Assembly (NCBI GenBank): GCA_947572385.1
Contig: CANPBX010000015.1
Span: 1 to 53,806, forward strand
Source of the DNA: an uncultured Clostridia bacterium
Lineage (GTDB): Bacteria; Bacillota; Clostridia; Oscillospirales; Acutalibacteraceae
Direction of reading: 5' to 3'
Length of the DNA: 53,806 nucleotides
Under the pieces are notes generated by a model. That model had not been told where the DNA came from. It ran no database searches and saw only the letters and a list, made by a program, of their open reading frames with translations. A program made the position numbers and the translations under genes. The first letter of the stretch is position 1. The number at the start of each line of letters is the position of its first letter. Positions 1-7,762 of the stretch are shown in pieces.

Positions 1-1370
1 TTTCTGATATCCTCCGTGGCGTGGATTTCATACTCACTTGCCCCTGAGTCGGAGCGATCCAAGAGCTGGAATACCTCACCGAACACTGCGGCCACTTTTG
101 CACGATTGATTTCTTCGATGAGCAGAAGGTGGGGTTGGGGTGATTCGGTGCGTCCGCTTTTTAATGCCGCTACCAGCACACGCATAAAAGGCCCCGGTAC
201 AAAGTCATAACGAATTTCTCCGGTTGGCCCGGTCACCGGCTTGTAGCTGCCGACAAACTGCGAATAGGTATACTCCGGGTGGAAGGTGACACGTTCATAG
301 GAACCGCTGGTATCAGCCAGCAGGGAATCTTTGTCCTCGTTCAGTCGGTGGCTCTTGCCAGTACCGGGAGCGCCGAATACGATCCTGTTTCGCTCGAAGG
401 AGGTTGGGAGGCCAGTTTCAAAGCGAATCGTCAAGAGCAGCTCAAACAGCCAGTCAAGGAAAGCGCCTCTAGCATCCTCACGGTCTGGACGCCACTGAGA
501 GGAAACGTAGTATTCATCCTCGCCAATGCTGTATGTATCTGCATAGAAGCGCGGTCTGCCAGCTTCATCCTGCATCCCCGCTCTGAACTCTTCGTCTGTT
601 GTTCCCGCCGGACGCTTATAAAGGATGCCATGTAGATTATTGTGCCGGAACAGCAGAGAGCATTGCTCCCGGCTTTCAAGAGTTGGCAAAGTGTAGCCGT
701 TAAAAAGCCGATGGCGTGACATAATATCAAGGCTGGTGAAAATGAACTCTTTATTGTCCATTGCCATCAGTTCTTCACGAGTATACTCATGCGCGGCTGT
801 TTCTTCGCCATAGAATCCACGCGGGTTGGGAACCGTGTAATCAAACAAAGGCTCCAATTCTGGGTAGGCGGTTACAGAATCTTGGCGGAAATCAGGACAC
901 ACTGCGCGGAGGACAAAGAAAAAGGCTTTTAACTCTGAACGCTCCGAATCCTGTGTAATCATACGAATGGTCTGGTTCGAGTGGTCATCAAGGCCAATCA
1001 CAGGCAGCATCGAACACCAATAATAGGCCGCAGGAGCATCTCTCAAAATATCAGTGCGGCTCACCGCATCTGGAAAGATGTATGAAATATCGACAACTGT
1101 CGTACTCTCATCATTATATTTTTCCCCACGGTCTATGCTTCTGACAACACCGAGGGCCTTAAATCCTTGTTTCCATGCCGTAGGCATACCTTTGCTGTTA
1201 TCGGAACCCAGCCACAAAAACGTGTAGGTTCCCGGTAAGAGGTCCGCAGGAACCTGAGTACAGACCACCGAAATAGTCATAGGTGAAGTCAAGATGCCGC
1301 TCTCTTGCGCATCGATCAGCCTTATGTCCTCAACACTCGTTTTACCAAGCCGCAATGTAGCAAATGTCAT
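1..1370 (-). CDS. McrB-like AAA+ GTPase restriction subunit (partial, runs off the left edge)
   Basis: The frame opens with ATG at 1370, immediately after the methyltransferase stop (TAAATG junction), and stays open for 456 codons to the window edge, so the C-terminus is missing. Seen: a roughly 325-residue N-terminal region I do not recognise, then an AAA+ core with Walker A GAPGTGKS (333-340), the family-typical stretch VTFHPEYTYSQFVGSY (361-376) and Walker B LLLIEEINRAK (415-425) followed by VFGEVFQLLDR. These are hallmarks of McrB-type GTPase subunits of modification-dependent or LlaJI/BsuMI-type restriction enzymes, which translocate DNA and need a separate McrC-like nuclease. By analogy the N-terminal region should be the DNA-reading domain (inference). 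The nuclease gene would lie left of the window. Codon use is more AT-rich than the core genes at 5-52 kb, which fits acquisition by transfer. Confidence 0.85.
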   Translation of the reverse strand, partial: MTFATLRLGKTSVEDIRLIDAQESGILTSPMTISVVCTQVPADLLPGTYTFLWLGSDNSKGMPTAWKQGFKALGVVRSIDRGEKYNDESTTVVDISYIFPDAVSRTDILRDAPAAYYWCSMLPVIGLDDHSNQTIRMITQDSERSELKAFFFVLRAVCPDFRQDSVTAYPELEPLFDYTVPNPRGFYGEETAAHEYTREELMAMDNKEFIFTSLDIMSRHRLFNGYTLPTLESREQCSLLFRHNNLHGILYKRPAGTTDEEFRAGMQDEAGRPRFYADTYSIGEDEYYVSSQWRPDREDARGAFLDWLFELLLTIRFETGLPTSFERNRIVFGAPGTGKSHRLNEDKDSLLADTSGSYERVTFHPEYTYSQFVGSYKPVTGPTGEIRYDFVPGPFMRVLVAALKSGRTESPQPHLLLIEEINRAKVAAVFGEVFQLLDRSDSGASEYEIHATEDIR

Positions 1371-2873
1371 TTATATCCCCCCAGCAACTTTCTTTGATTT
1401 CTCAGCTTCCAACGCCTTCCGCAAAGGTGGAAAGAGCTTCCGGCCTTGATTGTCAACGCGGCGGATGATTCCCTCTGCGGCATTTGATGTTAGGTAGTAG
1501 CGTTCTCCGACCCGTTCTCGTTCCACAATATCCAACAGGCTGGACGGGATAGGCTTTGCCGGAGTGGGGCTCACAGCGCTTCCAATAAATGAATCATCCC
1601 AGGCAAGCCCCGCTTTAGGCCACTTATAGCTGCTCGATTCGTCAGAGAAGTCGATTTCCGATAGATGAAGCGGTGACCAGGCTGTTTTAGAAAACTCAGG
1701 AACATAGGATTGTAGGTCGTCTCGGCTAAGAAGCGGACGGTCAGTCAAAAGTTCGGTATGGACTCTCTGCGCAATCCACTCTACAACCGGGACAGATACC
1801 GCATTTCCGATAGCAGTATACCGCAAAGTATCGGTATCCTCACTATCAACAGCATATCGAGCGGGCAATGTCCAGTAGTCGGGAAAGCCTTGGAGGCGTT
1901 CATATTCTTTTGGAGTTAAACGCCGTACACCATCTGCGCATACAACATAGGTCCTGCTCCAATCAGTGCCTGTGTGTCTGCCGGATGTCGCGGCAAGGCA
2001 ATATGCTACTTTGGGAACCTTGGGGTACTCATTTTCTTTGCTGGCTTCTGTCAAGAAATCTTTTCGCTCATTCGAGGGTATGTGCGCTCCCGCCGAATCG
2101 AACATGACTCTCTGTGCTTTCTGAGGCGAGTTTTTCCAGCAGCACAGATAAACGCGAGGACGAGATTGGGGGACACCAAAGTAGCGGCTGTTTAAAAGCC
2201 TCCATGCCACCGCATATCCCATAGAAGTCATCCGTTGTAAAATCACGCCAAAGTCACGGCCACCGTTTGAGTTGAAGAGGCCCTCAACATTTTCAATAAT
2301 AACAACCTCCGGGGACTTAGCTTCTATTAAATTTGCATACTGGAAAAACAATCCGGAGCGGCTACCACCCAACCCAAGCCGTGTGGCAGCGCCTCTGGCT
2401 ACCGATATATCTTGACAGGGGAATCCGCCGCACCACACTTCAGCGTTTGGTATATCATTGGCCGCTACTTGGCAAATGTCTGTTGCCCTTGGCACGTTTG
2501 GCCAGTGGGATGTAAGGACTTCATTGCAGAATTGATTGATTTCGCATAAATAAGCTGTCTCAAAGCCATGCTGCTCAAAGGCGATATCAAATCCACCAAT
2601 TCCCGCAAAAAACGAATTAACTCTAAACCGCTGGTGTGCGTCCATATGAATGGGTGTACAGTCCGCTGCCGATGTGTCAGAAACTTCGGCAATTTCGGAA
2701 ATATCACAGGAAAGGGCCGTACAAATCTTTGCAAGCACTTCAGTCGTTACAATCTCATTTTTTCCAAGTTTAGCTATAGAGGCTCGGCTAATCCCAGCAG
2801 CTTCACGAAGGTCTTTTTTTCTAAGGCCCTTTTCAGCTAAACGGTGCCACAGCTTATCGTAAACGATAGTCAT
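1371..2873 (-). CDS. HTH-fused DNA (cytosine-5-)-methyltransferase
   Basis: 500 residues. Residues 1-65 form an Xre/Cro-type helix-turn-helix. A complete C5-MTase core follows: motif I FFAGIGGFD (88-96), the catalytic Pro-Cys loop GGFPCQDIS with Cys at about 153, motif VI ENVEG (194-198), motif VIII QSRPRVYL (236-243) and motif X AIGNAVSVPVVEW (about 355-367). A C-terminal extension of about 130 residues is unassigned. The interval between motifs VIII and IX that should hold target recognition is short. It is followed without a gap by the McrB-like gene, so it is probably the protecting methylase of that restriction system. The start ATG has GGAGGG 5 bases upstream. The HTH suggests the enzyme represses its own promoter (known for several R-M methylases; inference here). 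Confidence 0.93.
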   Translation of the reverse strand: MTIVYDKLWHRLAEKGLRKKDLREAAGISRASIAKLGKNEIVTTEVLAKICTALSCDISEIAEVSDTSAADCTPIHMDAHQRFRVNSFFAGIGGFDIAFEQHGFETAYLCEINQFCNEVLTSHWPNVPRATDICQVAANDIPNAEVWCGGFPCQDISVARGAATRLGLGGSRSGLFFQYANLIEAKSPEVVIIENVEGLFNSNGGRDFGVILQRMTSMGYAVAWRLLNSRYFGVPQSRPRVYLCCWKNSPQKAQRVMFDSAGAHIPSNERKDFLTEASKENEYPKVPKVAYCLAATSGRHTGTDWSRTYVVCADGVRRLTPKEYERLQGFPDYWTLPARYAVDSEDTDTLRYTAIGNAVSVPVVEWIAQRVHTELLTDRPLLSRDDLQSYVPEFSKTAWSPLHLSEIDFSDESSSYKWPKAGLAWDDSFIGSAVSPTPAKPIPSSLLDIVERERVGERYYLTSNAAEGIIRRVDNQGRKLFPPLRKALEAEKSKKVAGGI

Positions 2874-2906
2874 CCTATCCCTCCGCAGGTCTGTATTCTA
2901 CCACTC

Positions 2907-2935
2907 ATTATAACTGCTCTAATATAAAATAGCAA
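2907..2935 (-). promoter_or_regulatory. Sigma-A promoter of the R-M operon
   Basis: On the minus strand TTGCTA (2935-2930), a 17-base spacer and TATAAT (2912-2907) stand about 34 bases before the methyltransferase ATG. The spacer and flanks are very AT-rich. This is the expected place for an operator of the enzyme's own HTH domain, though I see no strong palindrome. Confidence 0.65.
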
Positions 2936-2939
2936 TAAA

Positions 2940-3254
2940 AATCTGTGAACGCAGACTTATTTTCGTTTGGATGGAAGAAGATAATGTTTTAACACCTCAC
3001 CAAAAGTTTAACGGGAATCTTGACTTTTGCCGCCCCGGCCCCGAAAGTTTAACGCTTTTTTCAAAATTTCAACGCATACAAAGGCCAAAAGGCCAGGGAA
3101 GAACAAAAAAGCACCTCCACAGACCGGGAGCTACCACGGTCATTGGCGGTGTTTGCTTTCAAAATGTACGAAAAACTACCTCTTTCAGCAGTTTTGAGCA
3201 AAAAGTAGGGACGGAAATCTTGATACTCGTTGTATCAAAATCTCCGTCCCTACA
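2940..3254. other. Gene-free spacer with short direct repeats and a long hairpin
   Basis: Between the methyltransferase promoter and the tRNA there is no convincing gene. The stretch holds three copies of AAAGTTTAACG or a near match (3003-3013, 3044-3054, 3064-3074), a small AGGCCAAAAGGCC inverted repeat near 3100, and a long imperfect hairpin at 3207-3254. Confidence 0.6.
3207..3254 (-). terminator. Long imperfect hairpin just downstream of tRNA-Leu
   Basis: Two arms of about 21 bases, beginning TAGGGACGGA and ending TCCGTCCCTA, pair with two mismatches around a five-base loop (TCGTT). It lies directly 3' of the minus-strand tRNA, so it could act as its terminator. There is no good T-run, and the length and symmetry would also suit a mobile-element end. 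Confidence 0.45.
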
Positions 3255-3342
3255 TGGTGCCGGTGGTGGGACTCGAACCCACACGGGTGATTAGCCCAAC
3301 GGATTTTGAGTCCGTCACGTCTGCCAATTCCATCACACCGGC
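3255..3342 (-). tRNA. tRNA-Leu (anticodon CAA)
   Basis: The minus strand reads GCCGGTG at the 5' end, pairing with CACCGGC, then discriminator A and an encoded CCA (3257-3255). The anticodon arm is ACGGA-CTCAAAA-TCCGT, giving loop CTCAAAA and anticodon CAA (reads UUG). A T-arm GTTCGAGTC and a long variable arm of class II type are present. 88 bases. tRNA-Leu genes are frequent integration sites, and an R-M island lies 0.4 kb downstream of its 3' end. Confidence 0.93.
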
Positions 3343-3489
3343 ATTTAATATTTTAAGCCGTCTCACGATGTCCTGTCCGAGAAATCGGAGGGACATCGTG
3401 AAGGAACGTTAAAAGCAAATTATATTCATTTTTCAAAAAGCCCTAAAAATCAAAGGTTTACGCCAAAGTGGTATGAAACGGCGAAGTAG

Positions 3490-3534
3490 ATATTTTGAGT
3501 CCAGTACGTCTGCAAATCCCATCATTCCAACGTA
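3490..3534 (-). pseudogene. Degenerate tRNA-Leu-like 5' fragment
   Basis: About 150 bases upstream of the intact tRNA-Leu the sequence repeats its 5' half in decayed form. ATTTTGAGTCC and ACGTCTGC match the anticodon arm and D-arm of the neighbour, but the acceptor stem no longer pairs and the T-arm is missing. It looks like the left-over of a second tRNA-Leu or of an attachment-site duplication. Confidence 0.55.
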
Positions 3535-3544
3535 TATCCTTATT

Positions 3545-3880
3545 ATTACCAAACGTGCTTTTTACAGTATACTACTTTCCTGCAAAAATTGCAAGTGTTT
3601 TTGAAACAAAAAGTGTACCTATAGAGTTAGATCCGGGCGTTCCACAATAAAACCCCATACTTGCCCTGTCGTATTTGGAGATAGTTCACATATTTTGCAC
3701 ACGCCTGTCTCATAAAAAAGGTGGTATAATAATGCAAAGTGATGAGAATGAAAGAAATCCGGGACAAGATGTCAGAAATATAAGATAAGCGGTATCCAAG
3801 TTAGGTAAAACATCCGCTGGCGGACACATTTATCACTACTGAAAAGCAATCGAGAAAAATGATGCAGAAAGGATGGGGAA
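3545..3880. other. Decayed AT-rich stretch without an intact gene
   Basis: No intact frame. A -10-like TATAAT at about 3725 is followed by an opening ATGAGAATGAAAGAAATC that meets a stop within about 14 codons, so it looks like the start of a broken gene whose remainder may be the IS-like fragment just downstream. Confidence 0.4.
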
Positions 3881-4080
3881 CAGGAGGAAATACAGGAAAC
3901 GATCATTACCCGCCGCCCAGAGGAATTCGGCATTCCCGGGAGTTTGTGGACGCTGAAGAGGGTGTGCGCATACGTCTGGAAAAGATGTCGGACGGCAGTG
4001 TGCCGGATCATATGCGGCGCGGGGATCGGCGTGCCAGCCTCCGGTCCTGGCGGTGGAGACGAAAAGAGGGCGGCTGAATA
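3881..4080 (+). pseudogene. IS630-family transposase remnant (helix-turn-helix part)
   Basis: One plus-strand frame from 3881 reads EFGIPGSLWTLKRV, then AYVWKRC and RIICGAGIGV. The spacing and the PGSLWTL core resemble the N-terminal homeodomain-like region of IS630/Tc1-type transposases. There is no DDE catalytic part, and the frame breaks on both sides. No flanking TA duplication or terminal inverted repeats could be identified. Read as an old, decayed insertion. Confidence 0.4.
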
Positions 4081-4884
4081 TGCTTTTCACTCTGAGCAGA
4101 CGGGGGGACAGTCTCTCGTTCTAGCTCAGCTCCAGCTTATGTTCCCGGACCGAAAGTCCGCCTGACCACTCTTCCCAGCTAGGTAGCAGCGTGGCAGGGT
4201 GCCGCCATAGCGCGGCGGACCGCCAACTTCGCCCAGATCTTTCCCGCCGGTGAAAACGCTGGTCACGCTGTACAGCGTCTTTCTGATCTTGATCTCTTTG
4301 TATGAAGTGTTGATACTGGGACCGGTATGGTCTTTACATATGACGTACCTCCGTCCGATAATAGACCGATGCTAAAACTGCAAAAATGCACATAACTTTC
4401 GTTAAGAAAGCAGCCGCGCCGCCATTGAACGCGGCCTGGGGATGGCCATGACAGGCCGGTCAGATCCAAAGAGCAATAAACGAGGAAGGTATGTGCTCGG
4501 TCTTATAGCACCCAGTACAGCGATCGGACAAGCAAGTGGAGCCAGACGGCAGAGTTCATGGAAGGCAATGTGGGACAGCCGCTTATGCCGACCATATGTG
4601 CGATCCACGGGGTGGACTGATTCTGGCTATTTCCCTGCTGGCCATGGCGATGGTAAGGGATAACTTGAAAGCCGGGCTGATAGAGCTGTTGGGCGGCAGG
4701 TAAGTTGTCTGCGCGGACTGTTTGCCAAGCATATCAGCATAAGCCTGCACCTTCGGTATCTACCTATCTTTGCGGAGCTGCTTGACCGGACGGTAGATAA
4801 AGCAAAATAGAGATGGCCGGAGCGTTTATACCCAACATGCGCCAGATGTATTTCCATTGCGATCGCCGGTCACCAGGGCGCAAG
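4081..4884. other. Degraded coding-like sequence, unidentified
   Basis: No frame longer than about 75 codons convinces. Short segments look coding in style, for example a hydrophobic LVTLYSVFLILISLYEV near 4262 and LILAISLLAMAMVRDNL near 4620, both quickly interrupted by stops. I read this as remains of one or more membrane-protein genes. I could not assign a family. Confidence 0.35.
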
Positions 4885-5469
4885 CTACTGCCACTCCATC
4901 CACCTGCAAACTAACGAGCTTCCATTATACTGGCGCACCACCATATCCACCAGCTCCGCAGGGGTCTCCTTGCAGTTGCGCTCCAGCCAGTAGGCTATTG
5001 TGGCGCTCATGCCCGCTGTGAAAAACCGGAAGTGGTAGGAGGACTCGACCTCCACCCCGAAGCCCATATTCTGGGAGGATATATTGTCTATGGCGGCGCG
5101 GAAGGGGGCGTTCATGGTCTGCATCAGGTGCGTCACCTTGTTTATCTCGCTGAAATATATCTGGTAGAACTCCTTATACTCCAGTATAAACCCGAATACA
5201 CGTTCAAGCATCCCGCGGAAGCCGCCGTCAGGGCTGCCCAGCATCCGCTGCCTGCACATCTCAGCCATATGCAGCTCCACACGCTCGAACAGATCATAGA
5301 CGTCCAGATAGTGGGCATAGAAGGTGGAGCGGTTCACACCCGCCCGTTCGCAGATCTCCCTGACAGTGATCTTGCTGATCTGCTTGCCGCCCATGAGCAT
5401 GGACTCAAAGGCTGCGCGGATGATGGCCTCGTCGGTGTTCCGGGAACGTTTATTATTTTTCGTATTCAT
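4885..5469 (-). CDS. TetR/AcrR-family transcriptional regulator
   Basis: 194 residues. The N-terminal TetR helix-turn-helix covers about 12-60, with KITVREICERAGVNRSTFYA typical of the recognition helices. The C-terminal half would be the ligand and dimer domain and contains hydrophobic helices. The start ATG at 5469 was chosen because AAAGGAG sits 8 bases upstream; longer frames reaching 5655 run into the divergent promoter and lack a ribosome site. It is transcribed away from the MATE exporter gene, the classic arrangement for a drug-responsive repressor of its neighbour (inference). It abuts a decayed region downstream. Confidence 0.88.
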   Translation of the reverse strand: MNTKNNKRSRNTDEAIIRAAFESMLMGGKQISKITVREICERAGVNRSTFYAHYLDVYDLFERVELHMAEMCRQRMLGSPDGGFRGMLERVFGFILEYKEFYQIYFSEINKVTHLMQTMNAPFRAAIDNISSQNMGFGVEVESSYHFRFFTAGMSATIAYWLERNCKETPAELVDMVVRQYNGSSLVCRWMEWQ

Positions 5470-5488
5470 TAAGAAAACTCCTTTAATC

Positions 5489-5531
5489 CAACACTTGTCC
5501 TGGAGCTGATGATTGAAAACAACACCTGTCG
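5489..5531 (+). promoter_or_regulatory. Divergent TetR/MATE control region: promoter plus direct repeats
   Basis: A plus-strand promoter TTGAAA (5513-5518), 17-base spacer and TATAAT (5536-5541) serves the MATE gene. Two near-identical direct repeats, CAACACTTGTCC (5489-5500) and CAACACCTGTCG (5520-5531), lie 31 bases apart, three helical turns, one inside the spacer. They are candidates for the operator of the adjacent TetR protein. Confidence 0.6.
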
Positions 5532-5584
5532 GTATTATAATATAGTCACAACAGAAATTCAAGAGCTTGAAAGGAGAACCAAAC

Positions 5585-6946
5585 ATGAAAAACGAAAAAA
5601 TGATGAAGGAAGCCTCCCCTATAAAGCTGCTCTTTACCATGGGCCTGCCTACCATAGTGGTGATGATAGTCCAGGTGCTCTACAATATGGCCGACGTGTT
5701 CTTTATCGGCCAGGGCGGCGACCCCATGCAGGTGGCGGCGCTGTCCCTTGCCGGTCCGGCCTTTTCTATCTTCCAGGGTGTGGGCACTCTTTTTGGAGCC
5801 GGGGCCTGCACCGCCATCGCCATGGCCCTGGGCCAGGGGGATAGGGAAAAGGCAAAATATTTCAGCTCCTTCTGCGCCTGGGGCTCGGTGATGACCGGAG
5901 TGGCCCTGGCGGTAGTAATGTACATTTTCATGGACCCCTTGCTGGGACTCATGGGTGCCAACTCCGAGACAGCCGGGTTTTCCCGCACATACCTGTCCAT
6001 AGTGATACTGGGGTCCCCGTTCGTCATGTTCGGCGGCGGGCTCGGCAACGCCATAAGGGCCGACGGCTCCTCCGCAAAGACCATGCTCATCGCCCTGGCG
6101 GGCACCTTCACCAATATTTTGCTTGACCCCCTGTTCATTTCTGTTTTCGGAATGGGCATAGCTGGCGCGGCCTGGGCCACGGTGATCGGCAATGCTGTCA
6201 CAAGCGGCTTAGTTTTCCTGCACGTCAAAAAGTCCGGCTGCTTCAGCATCTCCCCCAGATATTTCACCCTCAAAAAGGACGTGTCCCTCCGGGTCATAGG
6301 CCTGGGCGTGCCGATGGCTATGGGCGTGGTGCTGGGGTGCGTCTCGGGCATGTTCTCGAACCAGCTCTTGGTGAAGTACGGCAATATAGCTGTGGCGGCA
6401 AACGGTGTGGCGGGCAAGGCCGGTATGCTGGTGGGCATGATCGCTATGGGCGTGTGCATGGGTATGCAGCCGGTCATCTCCTACTCCTACGGCATGGGCG
6501 ACCGCGGGCGGCTTAAAAGGATAGCTTTCGTGACCGGCGCGGCCTCGGCCCTTGTCAGCGCTGTGCTGGGGGCCGGGTTCCTTCTGGGCCGTGACGCGTT
6601 CATGACCGCTTTCCTGAACGACCCACAGGTCCTTGAGACAGGCCGGTTCATGATGCTGACCCTTATTGCCGCTCCGGTGGGGGGCATATACCAGCTCTGC
6701 TCCTCCTTTCTCCAGGGCACCGGCAAGGTAAGCTATGCAACGCTTACCTCCCTTCTCAGCAAGGGGCTGGTGTTTGCGCCGGTGCTGTTCATCAGCGAGG
6801 CCCTGGGCGGCTTCACAGGGCTGGTGTTCGCAGGCGCTGTCTCCGACCTTATCTCTACTGCCATAGGCGCGGCGCTCTGCCTGAGCTGGGCGAAAAAGTC
6901 AGCGGCAGCTGATAAAGTCCCAAATACAGTTTTAGAGGCAGCATGA
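5585..6946 (+). CDS. MATE family efflux transporter
   Basis: 453 residues, about twelve hydrophobic segments. The opening PIKLLFTMGLPTIVVMIVQ followed by LYNMADVFFIGQ is the MATE N-terminal signature, and the internal duplication is visible in a second half with QPVISYSYGMGD and an ATLTSLLSKGL loop. MATE proteins export cationic drugs or metabolites using Na+ or H+ gradients in the cell membrane. Start ATG at 5585 has AAAGGAG 9 bases upstream; a TTG 18 bases earlier lacks a proper site. Probably controlled by the divergent TetR protein. The substrate cannot be told from sequence. Confidence 0.93.
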   Translation: MKNEKMMKEASPIKLLFTMGLPTIVVMIVQVLYNMADVFFIGQGGDPMQVAALSLAGPAFSIFQGVGTLFGAGACTAIAMALGQGDREKAKYFSSFCAWGSVMTGVALAVVMYIFMDPLLGLMGANSETAGFSRTYLSIVILGSPFVMFGGGLGNAIRADGSSAKTMLIALAGTFTNILLDPLFISVFGMGIAGAAWATVIGNAVTSGLVFLHVKKSGCFSISPRYFTLKKDVSLRVIGLGVPMAMGVVLGCVSGMFSNQLLVKYGNIAVAANGVAGKAGMLVGMIAMGVCMGMQPVISYSYGMGDRGRLKRIAFVTGAASALVSAVLGAGFLLGRDAFMTAFLNDPQVLETGRFMMLTLIAAPVGGIYQLCSSFLQGTGKVSYATLTSLLSKGLVFAPVLFISEALGGFTGLVFAGAVSDLISTAIGAALCLSWAKKSAAADKVPNTVLEAA

Positions 6947-6956
6947 CGCGTTGACT

Positions 6957-6968
6957 ATTGTGCACAAT
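6957..6968. promoter_or_regulatory. Perfect 12-base palindrome ATTGTGCACAAT
   Basis: Lies between the MATE stop and its terminator, about 130 bases before rex. It has the TTGTG/CACAA half-sites of Rex operators but without the usual central spacer, so it is at best an atypical Rex box. Confidence 0.35.
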
Positions 6969-6974
6969 AAAGCA

Positions 6975-7017
6975 AAAATCCGTTATCGATAATTTTTTAT
7001 CGATAACGGATTTTTTT
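6975..7017 (+). terminator. Rho-independent terminator of the MATE gene
   Basis: Perfect 15-base stem (AATCCGTTATCGATA with its complement) around a six-T loop, followed by seven T residues. Separates the exporter from the rex operon. Confidence 0.85.
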
Positions 7018-7100
7018 GCTTCCCTTTTCGATAAAAGTATGTTATTATATAGGCAGTAAAAGTTCCCGCATAAAGACTGCATGGAAAAGAGGTGATGATG

Positions 7101-7739
7101 ATGTCGGACCGGTGTGTCTCAAAGCAGACCCTGCAGCGGCTTCCCGCCTACCTTAATTATCTGCACGGCCCGGGGAAGGGCTCAAAAAAGCACGTTTCGG
7201 CTACAATGATAGCCGAGGCCCTGGGCCTGAACGACGTAGTGGTGCGAAAGGATCTGGCCTCTGTGAGCTCCTCCGGGCGCCCGAGAGTCGGATATGTGCG
7301 CTCGGAGCTTATAAAGGAGCTCGAGAGTTTTCTGGGATATGACAACAGCCAGGACGCGGTTTTGGTAGGCGCGGGAAAGCTTGGGCAGGCGCTGATGGCC
7401 TATGGCGGCTTTCCCCAGTACGGGCTGAATATCCTGGCGGCCTTTGACTCGGACCCGCGCCTTGACGGCGTGGAGGTAGCGGGGAAGAAGATACTGTCTA
7501 TGGATAAGCTCTCGGGGCTCTGCCGAAGGGTCGGCGTACACATCGGTATAATCACGGTGCCGGGGGAGCACGCGCAAGCGGTGTGCGACCAGCTTATAGA
7601 CAGCGGCATTCTGGCGGTTTGGAACTTTGCCAACGCCCACCTCTTGGTGCCCGAGGGGATCCTCGTGCAGAACGAGAACATGGCGGTGTCGCTGGCACTG
7701 CTCTCCAACCACCTGAAAGAAGTTTTCAGCACAAAATAA
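7101..7739 (+). CDS. rex: Redox-sensing transcriptional repressor Rex
   Basis: 212 residues from ATG 7101 (AGAGG 8 bases upstream; GTG 7092 and ATGs 7095 and 7098 are alternatives). The N-terminal winged helix (about 1-75) contains TMIAEALGLNDVVVRKDLA, typical of Rex DNA reading, and the Rossmann domain has VLVGAGKLGQALM (about 87-99). AAFDSDP and the C-terminal domain-swap helix follow. Rex senses the NADH/NAD+ ratio and represses fermentation genes when NADH is low (family knowledge). adhE follows after 23 bases, so the regulator and its classic target share an operon, giving built-in feedback. Confidence 0.95.
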   Translation: MSDRCVSKQTLQRLPAYLNYLHGPGKGSKKHVSATMIAEALGLNDVVVRKDLASVSSSGRPRVGYVRSELIKELESFLGYDNSQDAVLVGAGKLGQALMAYGGFPQYGLNILAAFDSDPRLDGVEVAGKKILSMDKLSGLCRRVGVHIGIITVPGEHAQAVCDQLIDSGILAVWNFANAHLLVPEGILVQNENMAVSLALLSNHLKEVFSTK

Positions 7740-7762
7740 ACAGCAAAGGATGGGAGAGTTTC

